Of a stretch of 64,000 bases of DNA, positions 8,438-17,164 are shown piece after piece. The stretch's first letter is position 1, and each line of letters starts with the position of its first letter. The notes beneath the pieces were generated by a model. That model saw only the letters and a list, made by a program, of their open reading frames with translations, did no database searches and was not told the DNA's origin. This stretch comes from a virus, in the IMG/VR virus record IMGVR_UViG_3300048809_000073, positions 1 to 64,000 of that record; one strand, given 5' to 3'. Made by a program: the position numbers and the translations under genes.

Positions 8438-8977
8438 ATGAATATGAGAATAGAAGAAATCGAACATCACCCCGCTAAAATATATTTGGATTTAGATGGT
8501 GTTGTTGTATGGCTTGATAAAGCTATCGCTGAATACAATAATGTATCCTTGGCAGAATATGATTTGTTGGGATTCAACAATAAGTATTGGACAAATGTGT
8601 TAAATACAGCTAATCTTAAGGACTTTTTTGCTAATGCGGAATGGGAAAGTAATGGCAAGAGTATGTTGGGATGGATATTATCTCAGTATATTCCAGTTAC
8701 TTTTTTGAGCCGACCTGTACGAGAACCGGGTACAAAAGATTGTATTGCTGGAAAAAATATTTGGTTACATCGGCATGGAGTATCTGTTATTCCAGTAATT
8801 TATGAATTTGATAAAGAAAAATACGCCACTACAAAAGGCAGACCAAATATTTTGATTGATGATCATCCTGACAATATTAATAAATGGAACGCGGCTGGCG
8901 GAATTGGAATACTCTACAAAAATGCTTGGTTTCCAGAGGTTATTTCCAAACTTAACAAGATATATGGAATCACATGA
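8438..8977 (+). CDS. HAD-superfamily phosphatase (5'-nucleotidase-like)
   Basis: 179 residues. YLDLDGVVVW places the catalytic D18xD20 motif, and ILIDDHPDNINKW supplies the later acidic motif of HAD hydrolases. It resembles phage and bacterial 5'(3')-deoxyribonucleotidase-like proteins. Ribosome site AAAGGA. The stop overlaps the next start (ATGA), so the following ART-like gene is probably translationally coupled. Confidence 0.72.
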   Translation: MNMRIEEIEHHPAKIYLDLDGVVVWLDKAIAEYNNVSLAEYDLLGFNNKYWTNVLNTANLKDFFANAEWESNGKSMLGWILSQYIPVTFLSRPVREPGTKDCIAGKNIWLHRHGVSVIPVIYEFDKEKYATTKGRPNILIDDHPDNINKWNAAGGIGILYKNAWFPEVISKLNKIYGIT

Positions 8978-9549
8978 AGATAAACGAAGTAATTGAAGAT
9001 GTGTCGCAAACCATGACCCTTTGGCATGGTGGAAGAAATCTTCAATTCAATCAGATGAATATGATTCCCGCTAAGAAAGGCCGATGGGAATACGGCCCAG
9101 GTTTATATCTCACTACTCATTATGAAACTGCCAGAAAGTACGCCAAAGGCGGCGGAACAACTTTTAAACTCACAATTGAAAAGGGAACAGATATTTCTAA
9201 AGTCACTATTGAGTTACAAGAAGCAATTGATTTTGTTAAACGATATGTAATTGGTCAGTATCGCAAGCCAATGATTGAAGATTTGACGAACAATATCAAC
9301 AGACTTGGAAAGCTATTTCTTGAAGTGTTGGTTAACCTTTGTGTAAATTATCAATGTTTGTCACCAAAAAATACGGTTGAATTGAGAAAGTTTATTGTAA
9401 ATCACGGTGCCGATTATGAAATATCTCGTGGTTTTGCTGGAAGGGCTGAAACCATCGTTGTGATTTTTAACCCTGCAATAATCAAAAAAATTGAAGCTGT
9501 CAAGGCTTCCGATGTGTCGTTAGATCAAAGGGAACAACATATAGAGTAG
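8974..9549 (+). CDS. ADP-ribosyltransferase-fold protein with capsid-targeting-like leader
   Basis: 191 residues. After MKINEVIED, a leader like those of T4 internal proteins (possible cleavage after V-I-E8), comes TLWHGG (H18) and YGPGLYLTTHYETARKYA. This His...Tyr arrangement recalls NAD-binding ADP-ribosyltransferases of the H-Y-E group; the third catalytic residue is not assigned. T4 packages ADP-ribosyltransferases (Alt), so an injected ART would have precedent. Function is an inference from two motifs and the context. Confidence 0.5.
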   Translation: MKINEVIEDVSQTMTLWHGGRNLQFNQMNMIPAKKGRWEYGPGLYLTTHYETARKYAKGGGTTFKLTIEKGTDISKVTIELQEAIDFVKRYVIGQYRKPMIEDLTNNINRLGKLFLEVLVNLCVNYQCLSPKNTVELRKFIVNHGADYEISRGFAGRAETIVVIFNPAIIKKIEAVKASDVSLDQREQHIE

Positions 9550-9553
9550 TTTG

Positions 9554-9561
9554 AATAAATA
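9554..9561 (+). promoter_or_regulatory. Late-type promoter motif AATAAATA
   Basis: A TAAATA core nine bases before ATG 9570 of the polyprotein gene; no clear Shine-Dalgarno sequence is seen. Same class as the motifs before the head genes. Confidence 0.45.
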
Positions 9562-9569
9562 CTCATACT

Positions 9570-12500
9570 ATGCTATTAAATGACTTGTATAATCATGCTT
9601 GGAGAAGTACAACACTATTTGAAGGCGGTAATATTTGGCCAGAAAGTAGTCATTTTGATCAAGTCATTGCTTCTCAATTGGTAGCTGAAACTGATAGGTA
9701 TCTTCATGATATTGGTTTACAAGCTTACGTAATTGGTAGTGCAGCCACACCCACCAGCGGAAAAATGAGCGGAGATTTAGATGTTTTAGTTGATCTAACT
9801 CACTTGGAAAATACTTTCAAAATTTCTGATTCAAAAATAATTCGTCAAAAATTTGAGCAATATCTTCAACAAAAGGGATTAAAGACCAGAAAAACTGGAA
9901 TTACAGTTCATATTTTGCTTCCATTTAAAGGTAAATTTTATCAAGTTGATATTAAGCCTGTAAAAAATGCAGAACGCATCAGATTGTTTCATACACATAT
10001 CCTTCCTAAAAATAGTCCGTTTAAAGGTTTACATAAGCAATTACTTATTAATGCATTGGCAACAAGCCAAGGTTTCGTTTGGAGTTCTGATGAAGGTCTT
10101 TTTATGCGAGATTCCGATGGAAAGAAATCAAGTTTCATTACCGACGACTTAAACGAAATTGCTCACTATTTAATCGGTTCAAACGCTAAAGCATCTGATC
10201 TTGGTAGTGTTGAAAGTATTATTGCTGCTATACCCGATCCAGCACAAAAACGAGCGATGGTTGATTTGGCTTACAGTTATGAACGATGGGATGCTGTTCG
10301 TCCGATTACAGAGGCGGCTGCCCCCCAGGTGGGTCGCAAATATCAACATATTGAAGATTTAGTTTTTACCAATGGTAGCATTGGTGGACTTCATGCTGTT
10401 GAACGATTGAAGGAGATGAGTAGTGAAGGAAAGGGTATAGAATTAAAAATGGATGGAAGCCCAGTTTTATATTGGGGCCGTGATGATACTGGCAAGTTTC
10501 ATATGTTACCTAAGAATGCGGTGGAATATCTCAAAAGAGGAGTTCAAACTACTAAGGGTGGAGTTCAAACTTTGCTGGGTAGTTCAAAAGATGTAGAAAA
10601 ATTTATTGCTACTACTGGAAATGTTGAACAAGGTCAAGAATTACTTCGTCAAAAATACGCTCAAAATTTATCTAAATTATGGAGCTATTTTGAAAAGATA
10701 AGTCCAAAGAAAGGATTTATTGAAGGTGGATTGTTATTTTGGCCCGGTGATCCTGCAACATTAAATCCTAAAACGAATGAGTGGGATTTTAAGCCAAATG
10801 TTACAGAATTTCATGTTCCTGCTGACTCTGAACTTGGTCAACGGATTTCAAAAGCAAAAGTAATGATCGCCGCTACTGGCTATTACAAATATATTGGAGC
10901 AGATGAAGAAAGATATCCAAATGTTTCAAAATTATCATCAGATGATGTTCTCGTCGTGGGAACAACATATGTAGAATCAATTCCTAAAATTGATATAAAG
11001 GGATTGGATAAAGTTGCAGCTTTTATCAGTAAGAACGCTAAAATCATTGATTCTTTTGTTGCTGGTCAGCCGGGGTTGTCTCGTCCCGGCGATATATTAT
11101 ACAAATTTTTCAATCAAAATTTTCGTGTAGAACAAGTTACTAAACAATTTATAGCTTGGGCTGCTAAAAATCTTAGTGCTGAAAAAACTAAAAAAATGTT
11201 GGATCATCCAGGATTGAAAGCAATTTTTGCTGCTATGGAAATGCTTACGGCAGAAAAATATAAGTTGCTTAGTGTTTTGGCACAAGGAACTCATGGCGGT
11301 ATTCGTCAAACAAATCCAGAGGGATATGTTCAAGCTCATTCTGATAAAAAATTTAAGTATGATCTTCCCGGTCAATTCATTAAAGCTATTGATCAAAAAA
11401 ATTGGAATCCAAAAATGAAGGCTGATCGTCTTCAAGAGGATTTGCAACGAACTGGTAATAGCAAAATTGCTGTGCTTGGATGGGGAAGAGGTATGGGACA
11501 TAAAGGACATATGTTTCTTGCCAGCAGTGTTCTTACTCAAGCGAAGAAAATGGGAGGCGATCCGTACTTCGTAGTAAGTCGTACCATGGGGAAGGATGAT
11601 CCAATTACTCCCAGAGAAAAACTTGCCATCTATCGTAAGGTTTTTCCGTCCCAAAAGAAAATATTTTTTGCAGCAACAGACGAAATGCCAGATTTAACTC
11701 GCGTTCTTCGTAAATTACAAGAAATGGGATATACCCAATTAACGGTAGTAGTTGGTGAAGATCAAGTTAACGCATTGAGTTACGTAAAAAAATATAACGG
11801 AGTATCAAATAACAAAGGGGAAATTCCCTTTTCATTTGACAAGATTGATGTCATTAGCCGCCAAGAAACTGGTGACCCAAGTAGTACCGAGGCAGGACCA
11901 CGAGCTACACCAATGAGAGATATTCTTCGTGATCCACAAGCAACCGTCCAGCAAAAAATTCAAATATGGCGATCAGCGATGAATTCTTCTATTAGCGATA
12001 AGGATGTTATGATTCTTATGAAGAAGGCTGCTAAAAGACTTGGGGTTCCGATTCAAGAGGCAAATGATATATATAATTTTTCTGAACTTGTAGAAGTTAA
12101 AGAAAATTTGAACCAAATTTTTGAAGGACACTCAATAACGGAAGATGGATATAGAGCCAACGCTGGAATGTTTCGTAAGGCTATTCTTTCTCAAGCAGAA
12201 AGAGATGACATTCTTCATGAATTGTTATCACATTTCAAAATTAGTAAAGTTCCACCAATAGGGATACATTCAGTAAAAATGAAAAAGTATTGTTTGGGTG
12301 TTACTTATTGGGCAATTAATCATACCTTGTATGTAGGAATCAATCCAGATGCGGCAAGAGATGCGTTTATTTATAAATCTGTTTTGGCTCATGAATTGTG
12401 CCATGTTGAAGATTTTTTAAATAATATATTCCCGCGTTGGCTTGACAATGAGAAACCAGATATAGAAGATGAGGAGTCTGAACCGAATTGGTCTAAAAAT

Positions 12501-14264
12501 GATGATGACGATGATGGATCAGGTACAGAAGAAGTAGATATAGACGGTCACGGCCCAAAGTGGCTACAAATTGCTAATCGTATTAATGGGATTTATGGAA
12601 ACAACTTTATTACAATATATACTGGCGATAGATTCAAATATTCTCTAGTAGGAAATATAAAAACAGGAAAATTATATATTCCAAAAGAACCAGTGACGGA
12701 AGCCGTTGATAATCAAATCAACGATGATGGTTGGATACTACCCAGTGGAAAGTTTATACCACTCAATTTTAGATTATCTAATCATCTTATGATACTTCGT
12801 GATCATGGTATGGATTCTTATAAAGAAGCATATAAGGAGGGATGGATTCATTTATATATCCTGAATAGAACTACTGTTGAGTTAGATACTACAACAGTTG
12901 GAACAGAAAATAGTAAAAAATTAATGAATGTAGTTCGTACACGCTTGGCACAAAAGTATCCAAGCATTATATTGTCAATATGGGGAGAGTCAGGTTTCAA
13001 AAAGAAGACACTTGAATGGAATGGTAGATATTTTGATACTTATAGACGAAGGGATGAGTCCATAAATGAAGGCATCTCCGTACAACAAGTTGGTCAGGAT
13101 GGTTGGTTATTGCCAACAGGAAAGTTTATTCCAAATGCGCCAGGGGAAGGACATTGGAATACTTTGAAAAAGGCTGGTATTAAAACTTATACATCTGCTT
13201 GGCGCAAAGGATGGCTTCATGTTTCTTGTCAAGGGAGAGGAGAATGTGTTATTCAAACTATTTTACCATATGAACGGGTTTGCAAAAGATCAGAAAAGAT
13301 AGCCACAGATATTCAGTCTTCGTTTCCAAATATTTTTCTTTTATGTGGTGAAAGTTTTGGAAATGATGAATATGAATGGACTGGTAAAGAATTTGTTCGG
13401 AACGCAAAACGACGTAATATGTATGAATCCTACGGTTCACCCGCTACGAAAGCAAGACACAGTTTTTTCGTTCATACGGCATCATCCCTAATTAGCCGTG
13501 ATGACGTAGCAAAGCATCTGGCGTCTCTGTGGCATCACTCAGTCACACCTGAGCAAGTTAATCATCTTCTCCAAGCTGATTGGTACGAGCTTAAGAAGGT
13601 ACCTCTTGATTTGATTCGGGCTGAAGAGGGTTGTTTCAGTGAAGAGCAAGCCAAAGAGTATGGGAGTCGATTAACACCACTTCCTCCGGTTATTCTTCAG
13701 CCTCGCGATTATTGGGATGATGATAGCCCAATTGTAGATGGGCATCATCGCGCCTATGCTGCCTATCTACGTGGTGACAAAGATATCATGGCTTACGTTC
13801 CGGTTGAAGATTCTTTGATTCCGCCGCGTGGTGGAAGATTCGCCGCAAATCATATATTTGAATCCTACGATACACCCGCTACGAAAGCAAGTGGCGTAGC
13901 CTTTATAAAAAGAAATGGTAGTAAAACATCCCCGATTGATGATGATGGTTGGTTATTGCCAAATGGAACTTTTGTTCCAAATGGAATAACAAGAGGTCAT
14001 GTAACGACAGCCCTTAAAATGGGATTCAAATATGGATATGATGCGGCGTATGAAGCAGGTTTGATTCGTTTGTCAATATATATTCATCAATTTGAAACGT
14101 CACAACAAATGTCACCAAGATTGGAAAATCTTGTCATAAAAGCAATCAAAAGAATGCGCAGTTCCCAAGATGCAACTCTTATTAGCGGTTCAGGTTCTCC
14201 ATTTTATAAAAGATTTAATTGGGATGGTAAACAATTAGTTTCACAGAACCGAAGGGCGTGGTAA
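9570..14264 (+). CDS. Multidomain polyprotein: nucleotidyltransferase, ligase-like, HxGH, SprT-like, ParB-like and DGW repeats
   Basis: 1564 residues. Order: leader 1-18 ending L-F-E; Pol-beta-type nucleotidyltransferase (G56-S57, D69xD71, possible third Asp D127); a ligase-like unit with K293-M-D-G296 and I-E385-G; a cytidylyltransferase-like unit with H644xGH647; a SprT-like zincin (H941-E-L-C-H945, then H994-G-P-K-W); two DGW repeats (~1050-1160, ~1170-1280); a ParB-like unit (D1390-G-H-H-R-A-Y); a third DGW repeat (~1440-1564). Prohead-protease-type sites follow E248, E830, E858, E1044, E1167, E1286 and E1431, mostly at domain borders. No host or phage enzyme with this order is known to me. 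I infer a packaged precursor cut by gp21. Individual substrates are unknown. Confidence 0.72.
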   Translation: MLLNDLYNHAWRSTTLFEGGNIWPESSHFDQVIASQLVAETDRYLHDIGLQAYVIGSAATPTSGKMSGDLDVLVDLTHLENTFKISDSKIIRQKFEQYLQQKGLKTRKTGITVHILLPFKGKFYQVDIKPVKNAERIRLFHTHILPKNSPFKGLHKQLLINALATSQGFVWSSDEGLFMRDSDGKKSSFITDDLNEIAHYLIGSNAKASDLGSVESIIAAIPDPAQKRAMVDLAYSYERWDAVRPITEAAAPQVGRKYQHIEDLVFTNGSIGGLHAVERLKEMSSEGKGIELKMDGSPVLYWGRDDTGKFHMLPKNAVEYLKRGVQTTKGGVQTLLGSSKDVEKFIATTGNVEQGQELLRQKYAQNLSKLWSYFEKISPKKGFIEGGLLFWPGDPATLNPKTNEWDFKPNVTEFHVPADSELGQRISKAKVMIAATGYYKYIGADEERYPNVSKLSSDDVLVVGTTYVESIPKIDIKGLDKVAAFISKNAKIIDSFVAGQPGLSRPGDILYKFFNQNFRVEQVTKQFIAWAAKNLSAEKTKKMLDHPGLKAIFAAMEMLTAEKYKLLSVLAQGTHGGIRQTNPEGYVQAHSDKKFKYDLPGQFIKAIDQKNWNPKMKADRLQEDLQRTGNSKIAVLGWGRGMGHKGHMFLASSVLTQAKKMGGDPYFVVSRTMGKDDPITPREKLAIYRKVFPSQKKIFFAATDEMPDLTRVLRKLQEMGYTQLTVVVGEDQVNALSYVKKYNGVSNNKGEIPFSFDKIDVISRQETGDPSSTEAGPRATPMRDILRDPQATVQQKIQIWRSAMNSSISDKDVMILMKKAAKRLGVPIQEANDIYNFSELVEVKENLNQIFEGHSITEDGYRANAGMFRKAILSQAERDDILHELLSHFKISKVPPIGIHSVKMKKYCLGVTYWAINHTLYVGINPDAARDAFIYKSVLAHELCHVEDFLNNIFPRWLDNEKPDIEDEESEPNWSKNDDDDDGSGTEEVDIDGHGPKWLQIANRINGIYGNNFITIYTGDRFKYSLVGNIKTGKLYIPKEPVTEAVDNQINDDGWILPSGKFIPLNFRLSNHLMILRDHGMDSYKEAYKEGWIHLYILNRTTVELDTTTVGTENSKKLMNVVRTRLAQKYPSIILSIWGESGFKKKTLEWNGRYFDTYRRRDESINEGISVQQVGQDGWLLPTGKFIPNAPGEGHWNTLKKAGIKTYTSAWRKGWLHVSCQGRGECVIQTILPYERVCKRSEKIATDIQSSFPNIFLLCGESFGNDEYEWTGKEFVRNAKRRNMYESYGSPATKARHSFFVHTASSLISRDDVAKHLASLWHHSVTPEQVNHLLQADWYELKKVPLDLIRAEEGCFSEEQAKEYGSRLTPLPPVILQPRDYWDDDSPIVDGHHRAYAAYLRGDKDIMAYVPVEDSLIPPRGGRFAANHIFESYDTPATKASGVAFIKRNGSKTSPIDDDGWLLPNGTFVPNGITRGHVTTALKMGFKYGYDAAYEAGLIRLSIYIHQFETSQQMSPRLENLVIKAIKRMRSSQDATLISGSGSPFYKRFNWDGKQLVSQNRRAW

Positions 14265-14265
14265 A

Positions 14266-15147
14266 ATGCTGATTGAAGATTTCATTCCCGAAGTTTATCG
14301 GCAGAAACCTCCTACTCCTCTTGAGTATAAGAAGAAGTATGGAAGTAAAACTGTGCCGATTACTGATCAAGGATGGTTATTTCCAGATGGAACATTTATT
14401 TCAAATGGAGGAAGAAGTCATGTAGCGATGGCCGACAAAATGGGATATGGTCGTGGGTATGATGAAGCCTTTACTGCTGGATTACTTCGTGTAGCATTTA
14501 TGGGATTTGGTAGAGGCGGCGACGGCGAAGCTTATTTAGAAACCGACAAACGTATGTCTCCAGAATTGGAAAAGATTGTTTTGAAGGCCATAAAAAGGTT
14601 TCCTAAAGGTTATGGATTAGAATTTGTGAGTGGCTCTGGAACTGGCTTTCAAAAAAGATTTGATTGGGATGGAAGACAGTTAGTTCCACAAAGACGACAA
14701 CGTAACGTTTATGAAGATTTCAATTCACCCGCAAAGAAAGCAGTTGACAAATGGGCCATTGAAAAATGGCGATCTTCCGAGTTTATAAAAAGGGTTGGTA
14801 GTAAAACTGCGCCGATCAATGGTCATGGTTGGTTATTTCCAAGTGGTAGATTTGTTCCAAATGGATATGAAAGAACACATTTAGGAACTGCTAAGATGAT
14901 GGGTTTCTTTCATGATTATGAGGATGCGTATAAAGCAGGGTTGCTTCGTGTAGTTGTTCATGAGGGGTTTTCTTATTTTGAAACTATACAAAAAATGTCT
15001 CCAAAACTGGAAAGTTTTACTATTAGGGAGATGAAGAGAATATCAGACTTAGTAGATTTTGAATTGAAGACTGGTTCTGGAACCGAATACTATCAAGCAT
15101 TTCAATGGGATGGAAAACAACTAAAACTAAGAAGGGGTATGTGGTAA
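14266..15147 (+). CDS. Two-copy DGW-repeat protein with capsid-targeting-like leader
   Basis: 293 residues. The leader MLIEDFIPE ends in the gp21-type site I7-P-E9. Two copies of the DGW unit follow (GWLFPDGTF, GWLFPSGRF; each with HxxxxxxMG, SPxLE, a Gly/Ser-rich SGSG or TGSG and F-x-W-DG-x-QL). V148-Y-E150 separates them. The unit is about 110-120 residues and is the same as in the preceding polyprotein. ATG lies two bases after the upstream stop. Function unknown; possibly an adaptor or DNA-binding module. Confidence 0.6.
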   Translation: MLIEDFIPEVYRQKPPTPLEYKKKYGSKTVPITDQGWLFPDGTFISNGGRSHVAMADKMGYGRGYDEAFTAGLLRVAFMGFGRGGDGEAYLETDKRMSPELEKIVLKAIKRFPKGYGLEFVSGSGTGFQKRFDWDGRQLVPQRRQRNVYEDFNSPAKKAVDKWAIEKWRSSEFIKRVGSKTAPINGHGWLFPSGRFVPNGYERTHLGTAKMMGFFHDYEDAYKAGLLRVVVHEGFSYFETIQKMSPKLESFTIREMKRISDLVDFELKTGSGTEYYQAFQWDGKQLKLRRGMW

Positions 15148-15148
15148 A

Positions 15149-16909
15149 ATGTTTGTTGATGATTTGATTTCTGAATCCGTTATTGAACGACCATTGAAGG
15201 CTGCGCTGATGGCCTTGAAGCCTTATGTGGTTCAAAAAGTTCAATGGGAATATGATAATTGGGGAGGTTCTTATGGATTATGTAATGATGTTGCGAAAGT
15301 CATGGCAAACTGTATTAAATATGATATTTTCGGCGTAAAAACATCTATTATTGATAAGGATAACGATCATTATTGGGTTAGAGCGTGGATGGGTAAAGAA
15401 TGTTACGATATTGATATTCCGTTTGGAAAATATGAACGATGGAGTGAAAAGCGTGAACAATTTTTCAAAGTTTCAAATGTAATTTTTACTCCGCGAGATA
15501 TTTTTATCTATAAGTCATCCAAAATGTTTTTGAAGGCTCCGTGGGAAGCGAGAAAACGATATAATCCAATGAATGTCAAGAAATTTTTTATGAGAGAGTC
15601 TCCAGATTTTGGCTACTCTCAATTCAACAACAGAGATAAGGACATAAAGAAAATCAAATTCGTTGTGGAAAGAGAACCACCAAATGCTCCTGGATTTGAG
15701 ATTAACATTCAAAATGATCCATGGACAAAAATTCGTTGTTTTTCATTTGGAAATAATGATGTTATAGAAGTTACACGAATTCAAATAACTCGCGAATGGC
15801 AAGGAACTGGCGTTGGTCAAATATTGTATGATAAAGCAATTCAACTCTCAAAGAAAATGGGTTATCATTATTTTGAGTCTGGATTTTTCAGAACAAGTGA
15901 TGCCGAAAGTGCATGGGATAGATTGAGACAACGATATTCAGTTGAAAAAGTTCCAAATAAGAAAGGCCCAGCAAACGCATTGAAAACAGTTTATCGAATT
16001 GACCTGACAAAAATTCCATTGAAGGAGTCTCCAGATTTTGGGTATTCACGATTCAATGATCGTGATAAAGAATTGTCATCAGTAAAGTTTAATATAAGAA
16101 GTGGCCCCAAGAATGTAGATCATCAATCATTTATAATAGAAGCAATAAATGAAAATAATGAAATTGGAAAAATGGTTCTTAGTTTTATATTCTCATCATC
16201 AAGTATGAATGTTTTGAGAAGCGAAATTGTAAAGGAATGGAAAGGAACTGGTCTTGGACAAATGTTATATGACAAGGCTATTGATTTGGCAAAGTCAAAA
16301 GGTTGTAGAGAATTTCGTTCGGATACTACACGAAGTTATGACGCTGATCAGGCATGGGAAAAGTTGAGAAAGAGATATCCAGTCCGATATAGAGATTCAC
16401 ATACATACATTCCTCATTCATATTTTTATATTGTCTTGAGCAGAATAAAAGTGGCTGAGTCTCCAGATTTCGGTTATCGTCATTACAATGATCGTGATGC
16501 CGAGATTTCAAAGTTGACGTGGAAAGTAAAAAGTGACGAAAATGGTATAGAAATTAGAGCAATTGATAAAAATAATATTTCTGGTTTTAGTGAAGGGGTA
16601 ATAATAGCTCGCCCAATGAAATCTGATAGTTGTGGAGACATTTCGTGTATAGAACTCAATGGCATTCAAATAACTACAAGTAAATTAACAGAAAGAGGTA
16701 ACTGGCATAATACTGGTCTTGGTCAAATGCTATACGATAGAATGATTCATGAAGCCAAAAAAGCTGGATATTCTTATATTGTTAGTGATTTTACAAGATC
16801 ACTGTATGCTAAATCGGCGTGGGAAAAATTGGCTAAAAGATATTCAGTGAAAAAATTGAAAGATTCTGACGGTGATAGTTATTTCAGAATTGATTTACAA
16901 GGAAAATAA
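15149..16909 (+). CDS. Polyprotein: Cys/His/Asp domain plus three GNAT acetyltransferase domains
   Basis: 586 residues. Leader MFVDDLISE (I7-S-E9), then residues 10-150 with GLCNDV, DHYWVRAW and CYDIDIP, a Cys-His-Asp order like transglutaminase or papain-like folds. Three GNAT domains follow, with acetyl-CoA loops GTGVGQ (219-224), GTGLGQ (366-371) and NTGLGQ (521-526), each beginning ESPDFGY. Sites M-R-E150, L-K-E293 and V-A-E437 precede SPDFGY exactly at the domain borders. Likely cut into four proteins. GNAT enzymes acetylate proteins, tRNA or small molecules; targets are unknown. The upstream junction repeats the TGGTAAAATG junction of the gene before it. Confidence 0.7.
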   Translation: MFVDDLISESVIERPLKAALMALKPYVVQKVQWEYDNWGGSYGLCNDVAKVMANCIKYDIFGVKTSIIDKDNDHYWVRAWMGKECYDIDIPFGKYERWSEKREQFFKVSNVIFTPRDIFIYKSSKMFLKAPWEARKRYNPMNVKKFFMRESPDFGYSQFNNRDKDIKKIKFVVEREPPNAPGFEINIQNDPWTKIRCFSFGNNDVIEVTRIQITREWQGTGVGQILYDKAIQLSKKMGYHYFESGFFRTSDAESAWDRLRQRYSVEKVPNKKGPANALKTVYRIDLTKIPLKESPDFGYSRFNDRDKELSSVKFNIRSGPKNVDHQSFIIEAINENNEIGKMVLSFIFSSSSMNVLRSEIVKEWKGTGLGQMLYDKAIDLAKSKGCREFRSDTTRSYDADQAWEKLRKRYPVRYRDSHTYIPHSYFYIVLSRIKVAESPDFGYRHYNDRDAEISKLTWKVKSDENGIEIRAIDKNNISGFSEGVIIARPMKSDSCGDISCIELNGIQITTSKLTERGNWHNTGLGQMLYDRMIHEAKKAGYSYIVSDFTRSLYAKSAWEKLAKRYSVKKLKDSDGDSYFRIDLQGK

Positions 16910-16932
16910 TCTTGGAAATCTCAAAAGATTGG

Positions 16933-16938
16933 TAAATA
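16933..16938 (+). promoter_or_regulatory. Late-type promoter core TAAATA
   Basis: TAAATA fourteen bases before ATG 16952, with GAAGGTGA between as ribosome site. Confidence 0.4.
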
Positions 16939-16951
16939 CTGAAGGTGAACT

Positions 16952-17152
16952 ATGAGAATTTCTGAAATCATTCAAGAAACATCATCTGGAGGGTCAACTT
17001 CGGCCGGAAATATGGGAACCACGATTGCTGGCGGAACCCCACCAAAAGGTCAATTTTTTGGCGGTGATCCAGCCTCTTCAATATATAGCACAATCAAAAA
17101 GAATAGAAAAGATCGTAAAACCGTTAGTCCTACGTTGATCAAAAGAACATAA
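16952..17152 (+). CDS. Small Gly/Ser-rich protein with capsid-targeting-like leader
   Basis: 66 residues: MRISEIIQE (I7-Q-E9) then a Gly/Ser/Thr-rich stretch and a basic end (KKNRKDRKTVSP, IKRT). The leader, small size and basic tail resemble T4 internal proteins. Its STSAGNMGT recalls STSAGNIAT next to the processing site of the capsid protein encoded at 48697, which may be coincidence. Confidence 0.5.
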   Translation: MRISEIIQETSSGGSTSAGNMGTTIAGGTPPKGQFFGGDPASSIYSTIKKNRKDRKTVSPTLIKRT

Positions 17153-17164
17153 AGAGGAATTGAA

